NCBI GenBank assembly: GCA_002354335.1
Contig: DELI01000005.1
Span: forward strand, 168,385 to 232,384
DNA from: Sphingobacterium sp. UBA2700
GTDB taxonomy: Bacteria; Bacteroidota; Bacteroidia; Sphingobacteriales; Sphingobacteriaceae
Length of the DNA: 64,000 nt
Reading direction: 5' to 3'
Shown: piece by piece, positions 15,759 to 24,067 of the stretch
How positions within the stretch are numbered: the first letter of the stretch is position 1
Layout of the letters: every line of letters begins with the position of its first letter
Notes under the pieces: model-generated
The model's input: the letters and a program-made list of their open reading frames with translations, nothing else
Database searches by the model: none
What the model was told of the DNA's origin: nothing
Translations under genes and position numbers: made by a program

Positions 15759-17779
15759 TGCAGAATAATAAGCAAATTAAAACACAACGACGATTAACGT
15801 TGCTAATAGGAATAATCTTGCTTATTAATCCCGTGATTATCTATTTGATCGTCGGGAAAATATGGGTGAGTTTTGTTGTTCCCTTGTGCATTATTATCGT
15901 TACTGTACTTATCATTGAGAGCCAAAAATTAAAAATAATATCTACGATTTGGTTAAACATACTCTTTGTCCTATCATTTTTTTTGCATGCGGAAATAATC
16001 TTTACCTATCGATTTGGAGAATATATAATTGAAGATCTATATACTATCAACAAAAACTACTATTTCAATCGGCCTTACTTGGATAAGACATTTCAAGATA
16101 AAGAGTTCTTAGTCAAATACAAAACTAATGCACAAGGGTTTAGAATTGGAGCAGAAGATGATCCAGAAGTGAAAGTTGAGCAGTGCGATTGGTTGTTTAT
16201 TGGCGACTCATATACGCAGGGGGCACAGGTTGAGTATGAGAAATTGTACACAAGCAGACTGTTTGATCACCAACCTAACAAGGTTATTGTAAATGCTGGA
16301 ATAAGTGGTCTTGGCATAGTTGACGAATACTATTACTACACCCGAGAAGGAAAAAACCTAAACGCTGACAAGGTCTTCCTTCAGATATGTAATTTCAACG
16401 ACTTTATGCAGGTAGAAAAACGAAATTTTGGATTTTCTGATTACCTCATGCACTATTCAAATTTTGCGAGATTTATATTATACGATTTTAAATACGCTAA
16501 TCCTGCTGAGTTGCCTTTAGGAAGATGGACAGAACCTTTTTATCCTGATGAAAAATCAAATAAAGATTACAACATATTTTACAGAGATCGATCTGAAAAG
16601 AAAAAGAAGGATTTAGAAAACTTTCAGCTCTATCTCAAAAAGTTCGCAAAAGCTGTCCGAGAAAACGGTGCCGAATTAATTGTTTTACAAATTCCGACTA
16701 AAGAACAGGTTTCCTACAAGTACCTAAATGAGGTGCTCAATGCTTTTCAGATTAACATTGAAAAACTGGATATGAACTTTCCTAATCAGTGGTTAGCAGA
16801 CCAATGTAGAAATAATGAAATTGAGCATATTGATTTATTAGAGGACTTCATGCATAGTGAAATCCCTCTTTTCTTTGATTTTGATGAACATCTAAATGTA
16901 AATGGGCACGAACAAATTGCAATAAGCATAAATAGACATCTGTTTAGTTCATCTACAAACCCGTATCCTGTTAAGCTATTGAGTACGCTCAATGTAGGTG
17001 ACCGCTATCCTGTATTTTCTGGGGATAATAGATTTTTGCTCTTTCAGTCTTGGCGTGATGGGAATATGGAACTTTTTATTGCAGATAGCACACTCCAAAC
17101 TTCGGAAAGGTTAACATGGAACAAGGTTGATGAGATCCATCCATGGCCTTCTCCCGACGGCAAACAAATAGTGTTCACGGAAGGTGAACAGTCTTTGAAT
17201 AAGACTAAAGTAGCAATAATGGATATATCCACCAATAATAGAAGATATATAACAAACGACGTTAACACCTATGGAGCTATTCCGGCGTATAATTATCAAG
17301 GTGATAAAATAACCTATGCTGAATGGTTTGTGATAGACGAAAAATTAACCAATCCTTATATTGTTGTGCATGACCTCACAACGCAACAAAAGCAAACTAT
17401 TACTACTGATGAATATGAAAGCTGGCGTCCTATTTTCTCTCCCGATGACAAAAAATTATTTTATATCGCAAGAAACAACAATCAGTTTGATATTTACGAA
17501 TACGTATTCAAAAACAATTCACGAAGAAACTTGACGAAGTCTAATTATGACGAATGGGATCCTGCAATATCAAGGGATGGAAAAAGGTTAGTATATGCGG
17601 GCAGAAAAAACAATAATTGGGATCTATTTTTAATCGACATAGAAAGTGGACAGAAGATCCAATTAACAGACAGTAAGGGAGACGAGTGGGATCCAACTTT
17701 TTCCCCATGCGGTAAATTTATATATTATGCCGGAACATACGGGTTACGTAATGGTATTTTCCGTATGACTTTGTATTAA
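15758..17779 (+). CDS. Membrane-anchored SGNH hydrolase fused to TolB-like beta-propeller
   Basis: Protein of 673 residues with three hydrophobic segments in the first 85 residues, then an SGNH/GDSL-type domain: GDSYTQGA with Ser151, NAGISG near 179, and DEHLNVNGH with D376 and H378, a D-x-H pair like that of AlgJ/AlgX-type acetyltransferases. From about 410 to the end are several PD40/TolB-like repeats (P-x-x-SPDGKQIVFTEG, SRDGKRLVYAG, SPCGKFIYYAG). Such SGNH proteins often complete O-acyl transfer begun by an MBOAT protein, and an MBOAT gene follows directly. The propeller may bind a protein or glycan partner. The fusion is unusual and sits inside a His-Xaa-Ser operon. Confidence 0.75.
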   Translation: MQNNKQIKTQRRLTLLIGIILLINPVIIYLIVGKIWVSFVVPLCIIIVTVLIIESQKLKIISTIWLNILFVLSFFLHAEIIFTYRFGEYIIEDLYTINKNYYFNRPYLDKTFQDKEFLVKYKTNAQGFRIGAEDDPEVKVEQCDWLFIGDSYTQGAQVEYEKLYTSRLFDHQPNKVIVNAGISGLGIVDEYYYYTREGKNLNADKVFLQICNFNDFMQVEKRNFGFSDYLMHYSNFARFILYDFKYANPAELPLGRWTEPFYPDEKSNKDYNIFYRDRSEKKKKDLENFQLYLKKFAKAVRENGAELIVLQIPTKEQVSYKYLNEVLNAFQINIEKLDMNFPNQWLADQCRNNEIEHIDLLEDFMHSEIPLFFDFDEHLNVNGHEQIAISINRHLFSSSTNPYPVKLLSTLNVGDRYPVFSGDNRFLLFQSWRDGNMELFIADSTLQTSERLTWNKVDEIHPWPSPDGKQIVFTEGEQSLNKTKVAIMDISTNNRRYITNDVNTYGAIPAYNYQGDKITYAEWFVIDEKLTNPYIVVHDLTTQQKQTITTDEYESWRPIFSPDDKKLFYIARNNNQFDIYEYVFKNNSRRNLTKSNYDEWDPAISRDGKRLVYAGRKNNNWDLFLIDIESGQKIQLTDSKGDEWDPTFSPCGKFIYYAGTYGLRNGIFRMTLY

Positions 17780-17783
17780 AGAT

Positions 17784-19205
17784 ATGCCATTTAACTCTTT
17801 GCCATTTTTAGCCTTTTATCTTTCGGTTAGTTTTCTTGTTTTGATTTTTAAAAGATCTACAAGAACAATGATCGTATTGGCAACAAGTTATCTTTTTTAC
17901 GCCTATGCAGGGCCATCAAGTTTTGTATATTTATTAAGTATCGCTTTTGTTACCTATTATGCCGCTCATGCACTATTAGAGCAAAAGAGAAAAAAAACTA
18001 TATTATCAATAGCCGTGTCGTTGATTATCGTCTTACTGTTATCTTCAAAGTACACTCTTCTTCCAAATTACATCAACAGCATATACTCCTTTTCTCTATG
18101 GAATACCTCAGGGTATATTTTTCCGATTGGTATCTCTTTTTATTCTTTACAGGCTATTGGTTTATTGGTCGATATAAAAAACAAGCGATATACGCAAAGA
18201 GTCACTTTTCGAGAAACCGCACTATTTATCAGTTTTTTCCCCCAGTCATTAGCAGGCCCGATCCACCGAGCTAAGGAATTAATACCTCAATTTTCGAAAA
18301 ATCAGCACGTAGAGGCTTCGATGATATTAGTTGGGATAAAGACTTTACTTTTTGGTTTCTTTTGTAAACTGATAGTGGCAGATAAAATAGCTCTGGTCAT
18401 AGACCCTATATTTAATAAATTCTATGAATATAATGGCTTGTTGCTATTCACGTCTTCAATATTGTATTCCTTCCAAATATATTTTGACTTTTGGGGTTAC
18501 TCTCTCATAGCACTTGGTCTCGGTAAATGCATCGGATATGATTTAAAGGTGAATTTTAGAAATCCCTACCTTGCTCCATCTATCAAAGATTTTTGGCATC
18601 GTTGGCATATTTCCCTCTCTCAGTGGATGCGTGATTATATTTATATACCGTTAGGCGGAAAAATGAAAGGATACATGCGGTTCGTAATAGCAATTTTTGT
18701 CACATTTTTTATTAGCGGACTTTGGCATGGGATATCTCTTAACTTTATAATTTGGGGATTGACACATGCCTTACTCTATCTTTTAGATGAAGCAATTACA
18801 AGACGTTTTAGATCGTCAAGAGATGAAAACAAGATGAAATATTTTCAGGCCTTATTCAGAAGAGCGTTGTTTTTATTGACAATACCTTTTACGTGGTTGA
18901 TATTTCGAACAGAAAACACATCAGAGGTAATTTATATCTTTAAAAAAATCGTCGGCAATACCGATAGTTGGTCTCTATCCGAAAGTATGGTTTATTACAC
19001 GCAGGGAGTAAACTTATTCTATTTAACAACAAGCATAATTGTTATCATTTTTGCCCATTTTAAAATTATAAATCAGAGGATGAACAAGATTCCCAATACA
19101 AGAATAGAGAAAGTGTTGGATTCAGCTTATGTATTAGTTTGTCTTATGTTCCTCATCCTCTTCGGAGATATTGGCACACAAAAATTTCTATATTTTAATT
19201 TTTAA
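17784..19205 (+). CDS. MBOAT-family O-acyltransferase (AlgI/DltB-like)
   Basis: Polytopic membrane protein of 473 residues with about ten hydrophobic segments. The MBOAT signature is clear: FWHRWHISLSQWMRDYIYIP for the first conserved block, and SGLWHGISLNFIIWGL with the catalytic histidine. Family members move an acyl group, often acetyl, across the membrane onto glycans, lipoteichoic acid or proteins, usually with an SGNH partner; that partner is the preceding gene, 4 bases away. The acceptor could be a surface glycan or lipid, or the modified HxsA protein itself; the sequence does not decide. Confidence 0.88.
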   Translation: MPFNSLPFLAFYLSVSFLVLIFKRSTRTMIVLATSYLFYAYAGPSSFVYLLSIAFVTYYAAHALLEQKRKKTILSIAVSLIIVLLLSSKYTLLPNYINSIYSFSLWNTSGYIFPIGISFYSLQAIGLLVDIKNKRYTQRVTFRETALFISFFPQSLAGPIHRAKELIPQFSKNQHVEASMILVGIKTLLFGFFCKLIVADKIALVIDPIFNKFYEYNGLLLFTSSILYSFQIYFDFWGYSLIALGLGKCIGYDLKVNFRNPYLAPSIKDFWHRWHISLSQWMRDYIYIPLGGKMKGYMRFVIAIFVTFFISGLWHGISLNFIIWGLTHALLYLLDEAITRRFRSSRDENKMKYFQALFRRALFLLTIPFTWLIFRTENTSEVIYIFKKIVGNTDSWSLSESMVYYTQGVNLFYLTTSIIVIIFAHFKIINQRMNKIPNTRIEKVLDSAYVLVCLMFLILFGDIGTQKFLYFNF

Positions 19206-19209
19206 CGGA

Positions 19210-21060
19210 ATGTATACCATCTTAGGAATATCTGCTTTCTATCATGATGCCTCAGCCTGCTTAATAATGGATGGCAAAATAATGGCTGCGGCACAAGAAG
19301 AACGTTTTAATAGACGTAAGCATTCTCCTGATTTTCCAATTAATGCAATAAAATATTGTTTAAATTCCCAGGGGTTGACTATTGACGATTTGGATGCAGT
19401 GGTGTTTTACGAAAAACCATTTTTAAAGTTTGAGAGGTTATTACAAACATATTATTCATTTGCTCCTAAAGGGATTTTTTCCTTTTTGAAAGCTATCCCA
19501 GCTTGGTTAGACGAAAAACTGTTCTTAAAGCAGAAAATCAAAAAGTTATTGTACGAGATTGAAGCTTTCGACAAGAAAAAACTAACGCTCTTATTTTCGG
19601 GACACCATCTTTCCCATGCTGCAAGTGCCTACTATCCATCACCATTTTTAGATGCTGCTATTTTAACCATAGACGGTGTCGGTGAGTGGAGTACAGCATC
19701 AATCTCGAAAGCCCGAAATGGGAAGATCGAAAATATTAAAGAAATGCTGTTTCCTCATTCCGTAGGATTACTTTATAGTGCCTTTACTTACTTTCTTGGT
19801 TTTACTGTCAATTCAGGTGAATATAAGTTAATGGGGCTTTCACCTTTTGGGGATATTGATGCACCGGAAACAAAAGGTTATATCGAAAAAATAAAAAGAG
19901 AAATAGTTTCTATAAAAGAAGATGGTTCGATATGGTTAAATCAGAACTATTTTGATTACGCAACCGGATTGAAAATGATCCATACAAAAAAATGGGAAAG
20001 ACTCTTTGACATATCCAAAAGGAAAGCCGAAAGTGACATTATCCAACAGCATTGTAATTTGGCTCGCGCTATACAAGAAGTATTAGAAGAAATCGTTCTA
20101 AAGATGGCTCAAGAAGCAAAACGCCTGACCCATTCCGATAATCTCTGTCTTGCCGGTGGGGTTGCATTAAACTGCGTATCAAATGCAAAGCTACATAAAT
20201 TAGACATTTTTAAACAGATTTATATACAGCCTGCAGCCGGAGACTGTGGTGGGTCAATTGGAGCCACTCTTGCTGTACATCATATGTATTTTGAAAACGA
20301 CAAAATAACTAACATTGACAATACAGAGATTTATCTGGGGCCAGAATTTGATGAAAAAGAAATAATAAAATTGAATAGAAGCTATAAAACCACCTACACA
20401 AAATATGAAGATTTTAGTGCTTTAACTGAGATTGTTGCGAGATTAATCGGTGACGGAAAAGTCGTTGGGTGGTTTCAAGACAGAATGGAATTTGGCCCGC
20501 GTGCCTTAGGCAATAGAAGCATACTAGCTGATCCACGCTGCAAGGATATGCAGTTTGTCGTCAACAAAAAAGTAAAATTGAGAGAGGGATTCAGACCCTT
20601 TGCCCCTGCGGTATTGGAAGAGGATTCTTTTGAATTCTTCGAATTAGAAAGCCTGTCTCCATATATGCTATACACAGCAAAAATAAAGCAACTTTTTAGA
20701 TATAATCTACCGGAAAACTTTAAGGAATTAACGATACCACAAAGAGTCGCTTATAAGAAAAGTATATTTCCTGCTGTTACGCATGTTGACTACAGCGCTC
20801 GTGTACAAACTGTATCTCGAGTCTCCAATCCCAAATTTTGGCAGTTACTAAATGAACTCAAAAAACAAACAGGTTATCCAATGGTGTTAAATACGAGTTT
20901 CAATATGAGAGGAGAACCTATCGTGTGTACTCCAACAGAAGCGTTTTGCTGTTTTATGAATACTGATATCGATGTGTTAGTAATACAGGATTATATCTAT
21001 TTTAAAGACGAACAGGCAAATAGTTTGCTTGTTAAAAAAAGAGATTTTAAATTAGATTAA
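19210..21060 (+). CDS. NodU/CmcH-family carbamoyltransferase
   Basis: Protein of 616 residues from the ATG at 19210, chosen because the longer reading overlaps the MBOAT gene and only MYTILGISAFYHDASACL matches the family N-terminus. The metal-binding GHHLSHAASAYY lies at 131-142; GGVALNC, FGPRALGNRSILADPR and LNTSFNMRGEPIVCTP are the usual later motifs, with a YrdC-like C-terminal domain. The family uses carbamoyl phosphate and ATP to O-carbamoylate sugars, antibiotics or lipids. It is followed immediately by DUF5989-like and SxtJ-like genes, a pairing seen beside such carbamoyltransferases. Confidence 0.9.
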   Translation: MYTILGISAFYHDASACLIMDGKIMAAAQEERFNRRKHSPDFPINAIKYCLNSQGLTIDDLDAVVFYEKPFLKFERLLQTYYSFAPKGIFSFLKAIPAWLDEKLFLKQKIKKLLYEIEAFDKKKLTLLFSGHHLSHAASAYYPSPFLDAAILTIDGVGEWSTASISKARNGKIENIKEMLFPHSVGLLYSAFTYFLGFTVNSGEYKLMGLSPFGDIDAPETKGYIEKIKREIVSIKEDGSIWLNQNYFDYATGLKMIHTKKWERLFDISKRKAESDIIQQHCNLARAIQEVLEEIVLKMAQEAKRLTHSDNLCLAGGVALNCVSNAKLHKLDIFKQIYIQPAAGDCGGSIGATLAVHHMYFENDKITNIDNTEIYLGPEFDEKEIIKLNRSYKTTYTKYEDFSALTEIVARLIGDGKVVGWFQDRMEFGPRALGNRSILADPRCKDMQFVVNKKVKLREGFRPFAPAVLEEDSFEFFELESLSPYMLYTAKIKQLFRYNLPENFKELTIPQRVAYKKSIFPAVTHVDYSARVQTVSRVSNPKFWQLLNELKKQTGYPMVLNTSFNMRGEPIVCTPTEAFCCFMNTDIDVLVIQDYIYFKDEQANSLLVKKRDFKLD

Positions 21061-21062
21061 TC

Positions 21063-21215
21063 ATGATGGATTTTTTTAAAGACATTTTCTATTTTATAAG
21101 AGAGAGGAAGAAATATTGGCTTGTACCAATCATTATCATTCTACTTATATTAGGCTTTCTTATCATTATCGGAGGAAATAGTGCCCTTGCACCATTTATT
21201 TATACAATTTTTTAA
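21063..21215 (+). CDS. DUF5989-like small membrane protein
   Basis: Protein of 50 residues, too short for routine ORF cut-offs. A charged start (MMDFFKDIFYFIRERKKYW) precedes one transmembrane segment of about 20 residues (LVPIIIILLILGFLIII), then GGNSALAPFIYTIF. This is the pattern of DUF5989 proteins, which sit between a carbamoyltransferase and an SxtJ protein. It starts 2 bases after the carbamoyltransferase stop and shares its final base with the SxtJ-like start (TAATG). Confidence 0.75.
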   Translation: MMDFFKDIFYFIRERKKYWLVPIIIILLILGFLIIIGGNSALAPFIYTIF

Positions 21216-21577
21216 TGAAGGAACTTAATCCAAAAAACTCAGTTTTAGCAATCGTTGCAATATTACTCGTTGGATTTTTGTACACATACCAATATTTTAT
21301 AATTTGGGTGACCTTATCATTGCTCTTATTAAGCTTACTATCAACTAGGTTTACAATTATTCTTGATTTTTTTTGGTCGAAAACTATGTGGGTTCTTGGA
21401 TTAATAATGTCTAAAGTTATATTAACCATAATTTTCTTTCTAGTACTAACTCCAATCGCACTGTTATCAAGAATATTTGGCGAGAGAGACGTTCTAAAAT
21501 TAAGGAATAGATATAAGAGTTTATTTGTGGATAGCAACAACCAAATTGACAAGTCATACTTCGAGAAGCCTTGGTAG
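21215..21577 (+). CDS. SxtJ-like membrane protein
   Basis: Protein of 120 residues with about three hydrophobic segments. The layout matches SxtJ family proteins: a charged KELNPKNS start, two membrane spans, then IFGERDVLKLRNRYKS and a final SYFEKPW (the terminal W is typical). SxtJ is named from the saxitoxin cluster, where it lies next to a carbamoyltransferase; its biochemical role is unknown. It is the last gene of the operon; no strong terminator is visible downstream. Confidence 0.75.
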   Translation: MKELNPKNSVLAIVAILLVGFLYTYQYFIIWVTLSLLLLSLLSTRFTIILDFFWSKTMWVLGLIMSKVILTIIFFLVLTPIALLSRIFGERDVLKLRNRYKSLFVDSNNQIDKSYFEKPW

Positions 21578-21846
21578 GTCTTTTCTTTGTTTAAAATCAA
21601 AGCTTATTATGGACTAAGAACTTATTGTTAACTTTTCTTACCTCCGGTTTTCAATTACTTAATCTACCATATGGAATCAGATTAGATAACTGTAATTTCA
21701 CTACATCTCATTCTTTTTTCAACAGATCATTTTTCAGTTCAAAGGAAAAAGCACTCGGCATAATCCAAATGTACTACTTGAGATATTCAGTCATTAGATG
21801 TTGACATAAACACTAATCTTGAAACTCAAACAACTACATTATTCAT
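21578..21846. other. Spacer between cargo operon and recombinase
   Basis: AT-rich 269 bases. I see no ORF, RNA, clear terminator or repeat; a weak CTTTG/CAAAG pair lies at its start. Confidence 0.5.
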
Positions 21847-23309
21847 ATGAAATCAGCTTATTTATACGTCCGTGTAAGCACGGACGAACAAAAAAGAAAA
21901 GGTTATTCCTTACCGGAACAGGAAGATCGGTTACTGAAATATTGTGAGTACAACAATATAGAAGTTAAAGGGATATTTCGTGAAGACTTTTCGGCTAAAA
22001 ACTTCAACCGACCTGAATGGAAAAAGTTGATTGCAACGGTGAGAAGCAAAGCGAAGGAGGATAAGAATATTCTCTTCATCAAATGGGATAGGTTCAGCAG
22101 AAACATTGAATATGCTTACGAAATGATTGGTGTGCTTCGAAAACACAAAGCAACTGCAATGGCCATTGACCAACCTATCGACTTTTCCGTGCCGGAAAGT
22201 ACGGTCATGCTTGCTGTTTATCTATCAGTGCCTGAAGCGGAAAACAGCAGAAGAGCTCTGAATACGGCTAACGTTATCCGTAGGGCAAAACAAATGGGAA
22301 GGTACCCCAGCAAAGCTCCCTTAGGGTTTATCAACCTGACAACGGTGGACGGCAAAAAGATTATTGCCCCTAAACAACCGGAAGCAGGTATCATAAGGTG
22401 GGTATTCCATCAGCTTGCTAAGAATATCCACAAAATCGAGGAGGTTCGAAAGGCGGCCGATGCCAAGGGATTAAAATGTTCACGTTCCTATTTTTTCAAA
22501 CTTATACGCAATCCGGCCTACTGTGGCCTTATTCCAATAAAACTACGTACAGGGGAACAGTATATGGTAAAAGGAATCCATGATCCATTGATCTCTGAAG
22601 CTTTGTTTCATGAGGTTCAGCGCATAATCACCACAAAAAGGAAAATCAGCAGTAAAAGAGATGAACTGAAAGCAATGTTTTTTTTAACGGGATTTCTCAT
22701 ATGCCCACTTTGTAACCGGAAACTCTGTGGAAGCTTTTCTCAACGCTCAACAAAAAAACATCCCTATTACCATTGCCGGGGAAGATGTAAGACGAGAATA
22801 AAGGCCCCTCTCCTCAATGAGCGTTACTAGCAAGAACTTCAGCAGTTGATGCTTTCCAATAAAGCTGTCAATATATTCAATTGCGTTTTGGAAGACTGGA
22901 ATACAAATACGCAAAAAGCAGAATACCTTCAGGAGCGGCAGCAGGTAGTGAGGAGACTACAAGAACAGCAACTAACATTATCCCAAGCTAGGAAGCTGTT
23001 CATAGCAGCTATACTAAAGCTTGATGATTATAGCGAATTGAAAAGGGAGTATCATGTTAATTCCAAGTGTCTAAAGAGAGAACTAAGCGACATTAACGAA
23101 AAATTGAAAAACATTGATAAACAACGACAGTTAGGAGGTCGCCAATTGTAAATATCCTTCACGGATTTTCAAGCATGGATACGACTGACAAAAAACACCT
23201 CGTCAATCTGATCCCTCCTCTCAAGGTAGATTACAAAACGGGAGCTATGTCACTGGAGCTGAACAGCACATTATCAAAAATACTACTAACAAAAAGACAA
23301 GCTATATAA
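21847..23309 (+). pseudogene. Serine recombinase (copy B), inactivated
   Basis: Large serine recombinase of about 487 codons if intact. The resolvase N-terminus (AYLYVRVSTDEQKRKGYSLP, Ser10 in VST) and recombinase domain are open to 22830, giving 327 residues that include the zinc ribbon (CPLCNRKLCGS, YYHCRGRC). There a CAG codon has become TAG; copy A reads SYQHELQ where copy B reads RY-stop-QELQ. A second lesion, a one-base deletion near 23136, shifts the frame before the C-terminal region. The lost part is the coiled coil thought to control integration versus excision. Whether the 327-residue product has any activity is unknown. Confidence 0.85.
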
Positions 23310-23313
23310 CGAC

Positions 23314-23511
23314 ATGAATTTTATAGATAAAAAGGTTTCGGATAAACGAGCAATTGCGATATTAGCAAAAAACGATATCCCAGTGAATGAGGAGTAAGCA
23401 AATATTATACTGGATTTTCTGTATATTGTCGCAAAGAACTACAACAAACCAGAGAAGGCTCAAGAGGCCGAATCCTTGATGAGAAATCGAACTTTGGAAA
23501 AAAGGCCTTAA
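23314..23511 (+). pseudogene. Broken copy of the recombinase-linked small ORF
   Basis: Matches the 65-residue ORF at 11276-11473 but has a TAA at codon 28 (23395-23397), where the intact copy has EEEADV. Its decay parallels that of the recombinase just upstream. Confidence 0.75.
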
Positions 23512-23567
23512 TGACCAAATGGAGTATATTTTTAGCCTAATTCCCATCGAAAGCCTAAATAGTTCTC

Positions 23568-23672
23568 CCACAAATATCGAACTATAAATGACCCGACACT
23601 AACAGTTTGGGTCACAGATTTTTATTGGCATAAAAAAAGGAGACAACCCGTATATGGTGTCTCCTTAAGTAG
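23568..23672. repeat. 105-base conserved right end of the island units
   Basis: Differs from 11530-11634 at only two positions by eye, although the neighbouring recombinase sequences have diverged much more. It contains TGACCC (23590-23595) and GGGTCA in inverted orientation, the replacement tRNA terminator, and AGTAG at the edge. Probably the recombinase-binding end of the element. Confidence 0.7.
23632..23666 (-). terminator. Island-borne replacement terminator of tRNA-Met
   Basis: On the minus strand: AAGGAGACA, a short loop, TGTCTCCTT, then a T-run. It begins 3 bases after the tRNA 3' end. Because the same hairpin ends unit A, it arrived with the element. Confidence 0.8.
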
Positions 23673-23743
23673 CGGGGAGCAGGATCGAACTGCCGACCTC
23701 AGGGTTATGAATCCTGCGCTCTAACCATCTGAGCTACCCCGCC
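23670..23743 (-). tRNA. tRNA-Met (CAT anticodon)
   Basis: A 74-base cloverleaf on the minus strand: acceptor GGCGGGG pairing with CCCCGCT (terminal G-U), D arm with AGCTCAGATGGTTAGAGC, anticodon CAT (complement of 23707-23709) in ATTCATAA, and T arm with GGTTCGA-like GCAGTTCGATCCTGC. CCA is not encoded; the base after the acceptor is A. The acceptor G-U pair and ordinary D arm suggest an elongator or Ile2-type tRNA rather than the initiator, but this is not decisive. It is the integration site of the island. Confidence 0.92.
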
Positions 23744-23756
23744 GTTTTTCGGTATG

Positions 23757-23786
23757 CAAAGATAGCAATAAGGAATAAGTTTCAAA
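23757..23786 (-). promoter_or_regulatory. Promoter of tRNA-Met
   Basis: On the minus strand, TTTG (complement of 23783-23786), 18 bases, then TATCTTTG (complement of 23757-23764), 13 bases before the tRNA 5' end. A good match to the Bacteroidota promoter consensus. The 300 bases further to 24067 show nothing else convincing. Confidence 0.7.
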
Positions 23787-24067
23787 GAAATTTTGAATAA
23801 AATAATTCAAATTCTCTACATTATTTTCTCCTGCCAGCACAACGGTTTTATAATCAAAAAGATAGAATCTAGCATCTGGGTCGCTATTTTGTATAGCGTA
23901 TAAAAAACAGCGCTCAGCCCCCTTGTTGATAACCGTTCTAATGTGCAAAAAAAGATACTGCCTTGCTTTTGGATTACAGTTTTATTCGCTAATATTACAA
24001 AAAGTAGGTATGCAAACATACCCACTTAAATAACTTAAATTGTTAGAGACTTCTACTTTGAATAAAT

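Larger units (their letters stand above)
10288..23672 (+). mobile_element. tRNA-Met-associated genomic island (two tandem units)
   Basis: About 13.4 kb between AGTAG repeats, inserted at the 3' end of tRNA-Met (minus strand). Unit A (10288-11634) is a remnant; unit B (11635-23672) carries the His-Xaa-Ser operon. Both units end with serine recombinase sequence, a 65-codon ORF and a nearly identical 105-base end holding a terminator. The operon is visibly more AT-rich than the flanking core genes. No tyrosine integrase, transfer or replication genes are present; the serine recombinase is the only candidate integrase. Confidence 0.75.
11635..23672 (+). mobile_element. Island unit B carrying the His-Xaa-Ser operon
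   Basis: About 12 kb from the 25-base left-end repeat to the tRNA 3' end. Cargo is the nine-gene operon 12081-21577; the distal part is the decayed recombinase (21847-23309), the broken small ORF and the 105-base right end. Confidence 0.7.

Noticed and set aside
10288..23672. Integrative conjugative element or prophage
   Set aside because: No relaxase, coupling protein, Tra genes, replication or phage structural genes are found; only recombinase, small ORF and cargo.
23721..24025. Two minus-strand open frames between tRNA-Met and the START-like gene
   Set aside because: One overlaps the tRNA itself and the other its promoter; neither has a protein-like sequence or a start signal.
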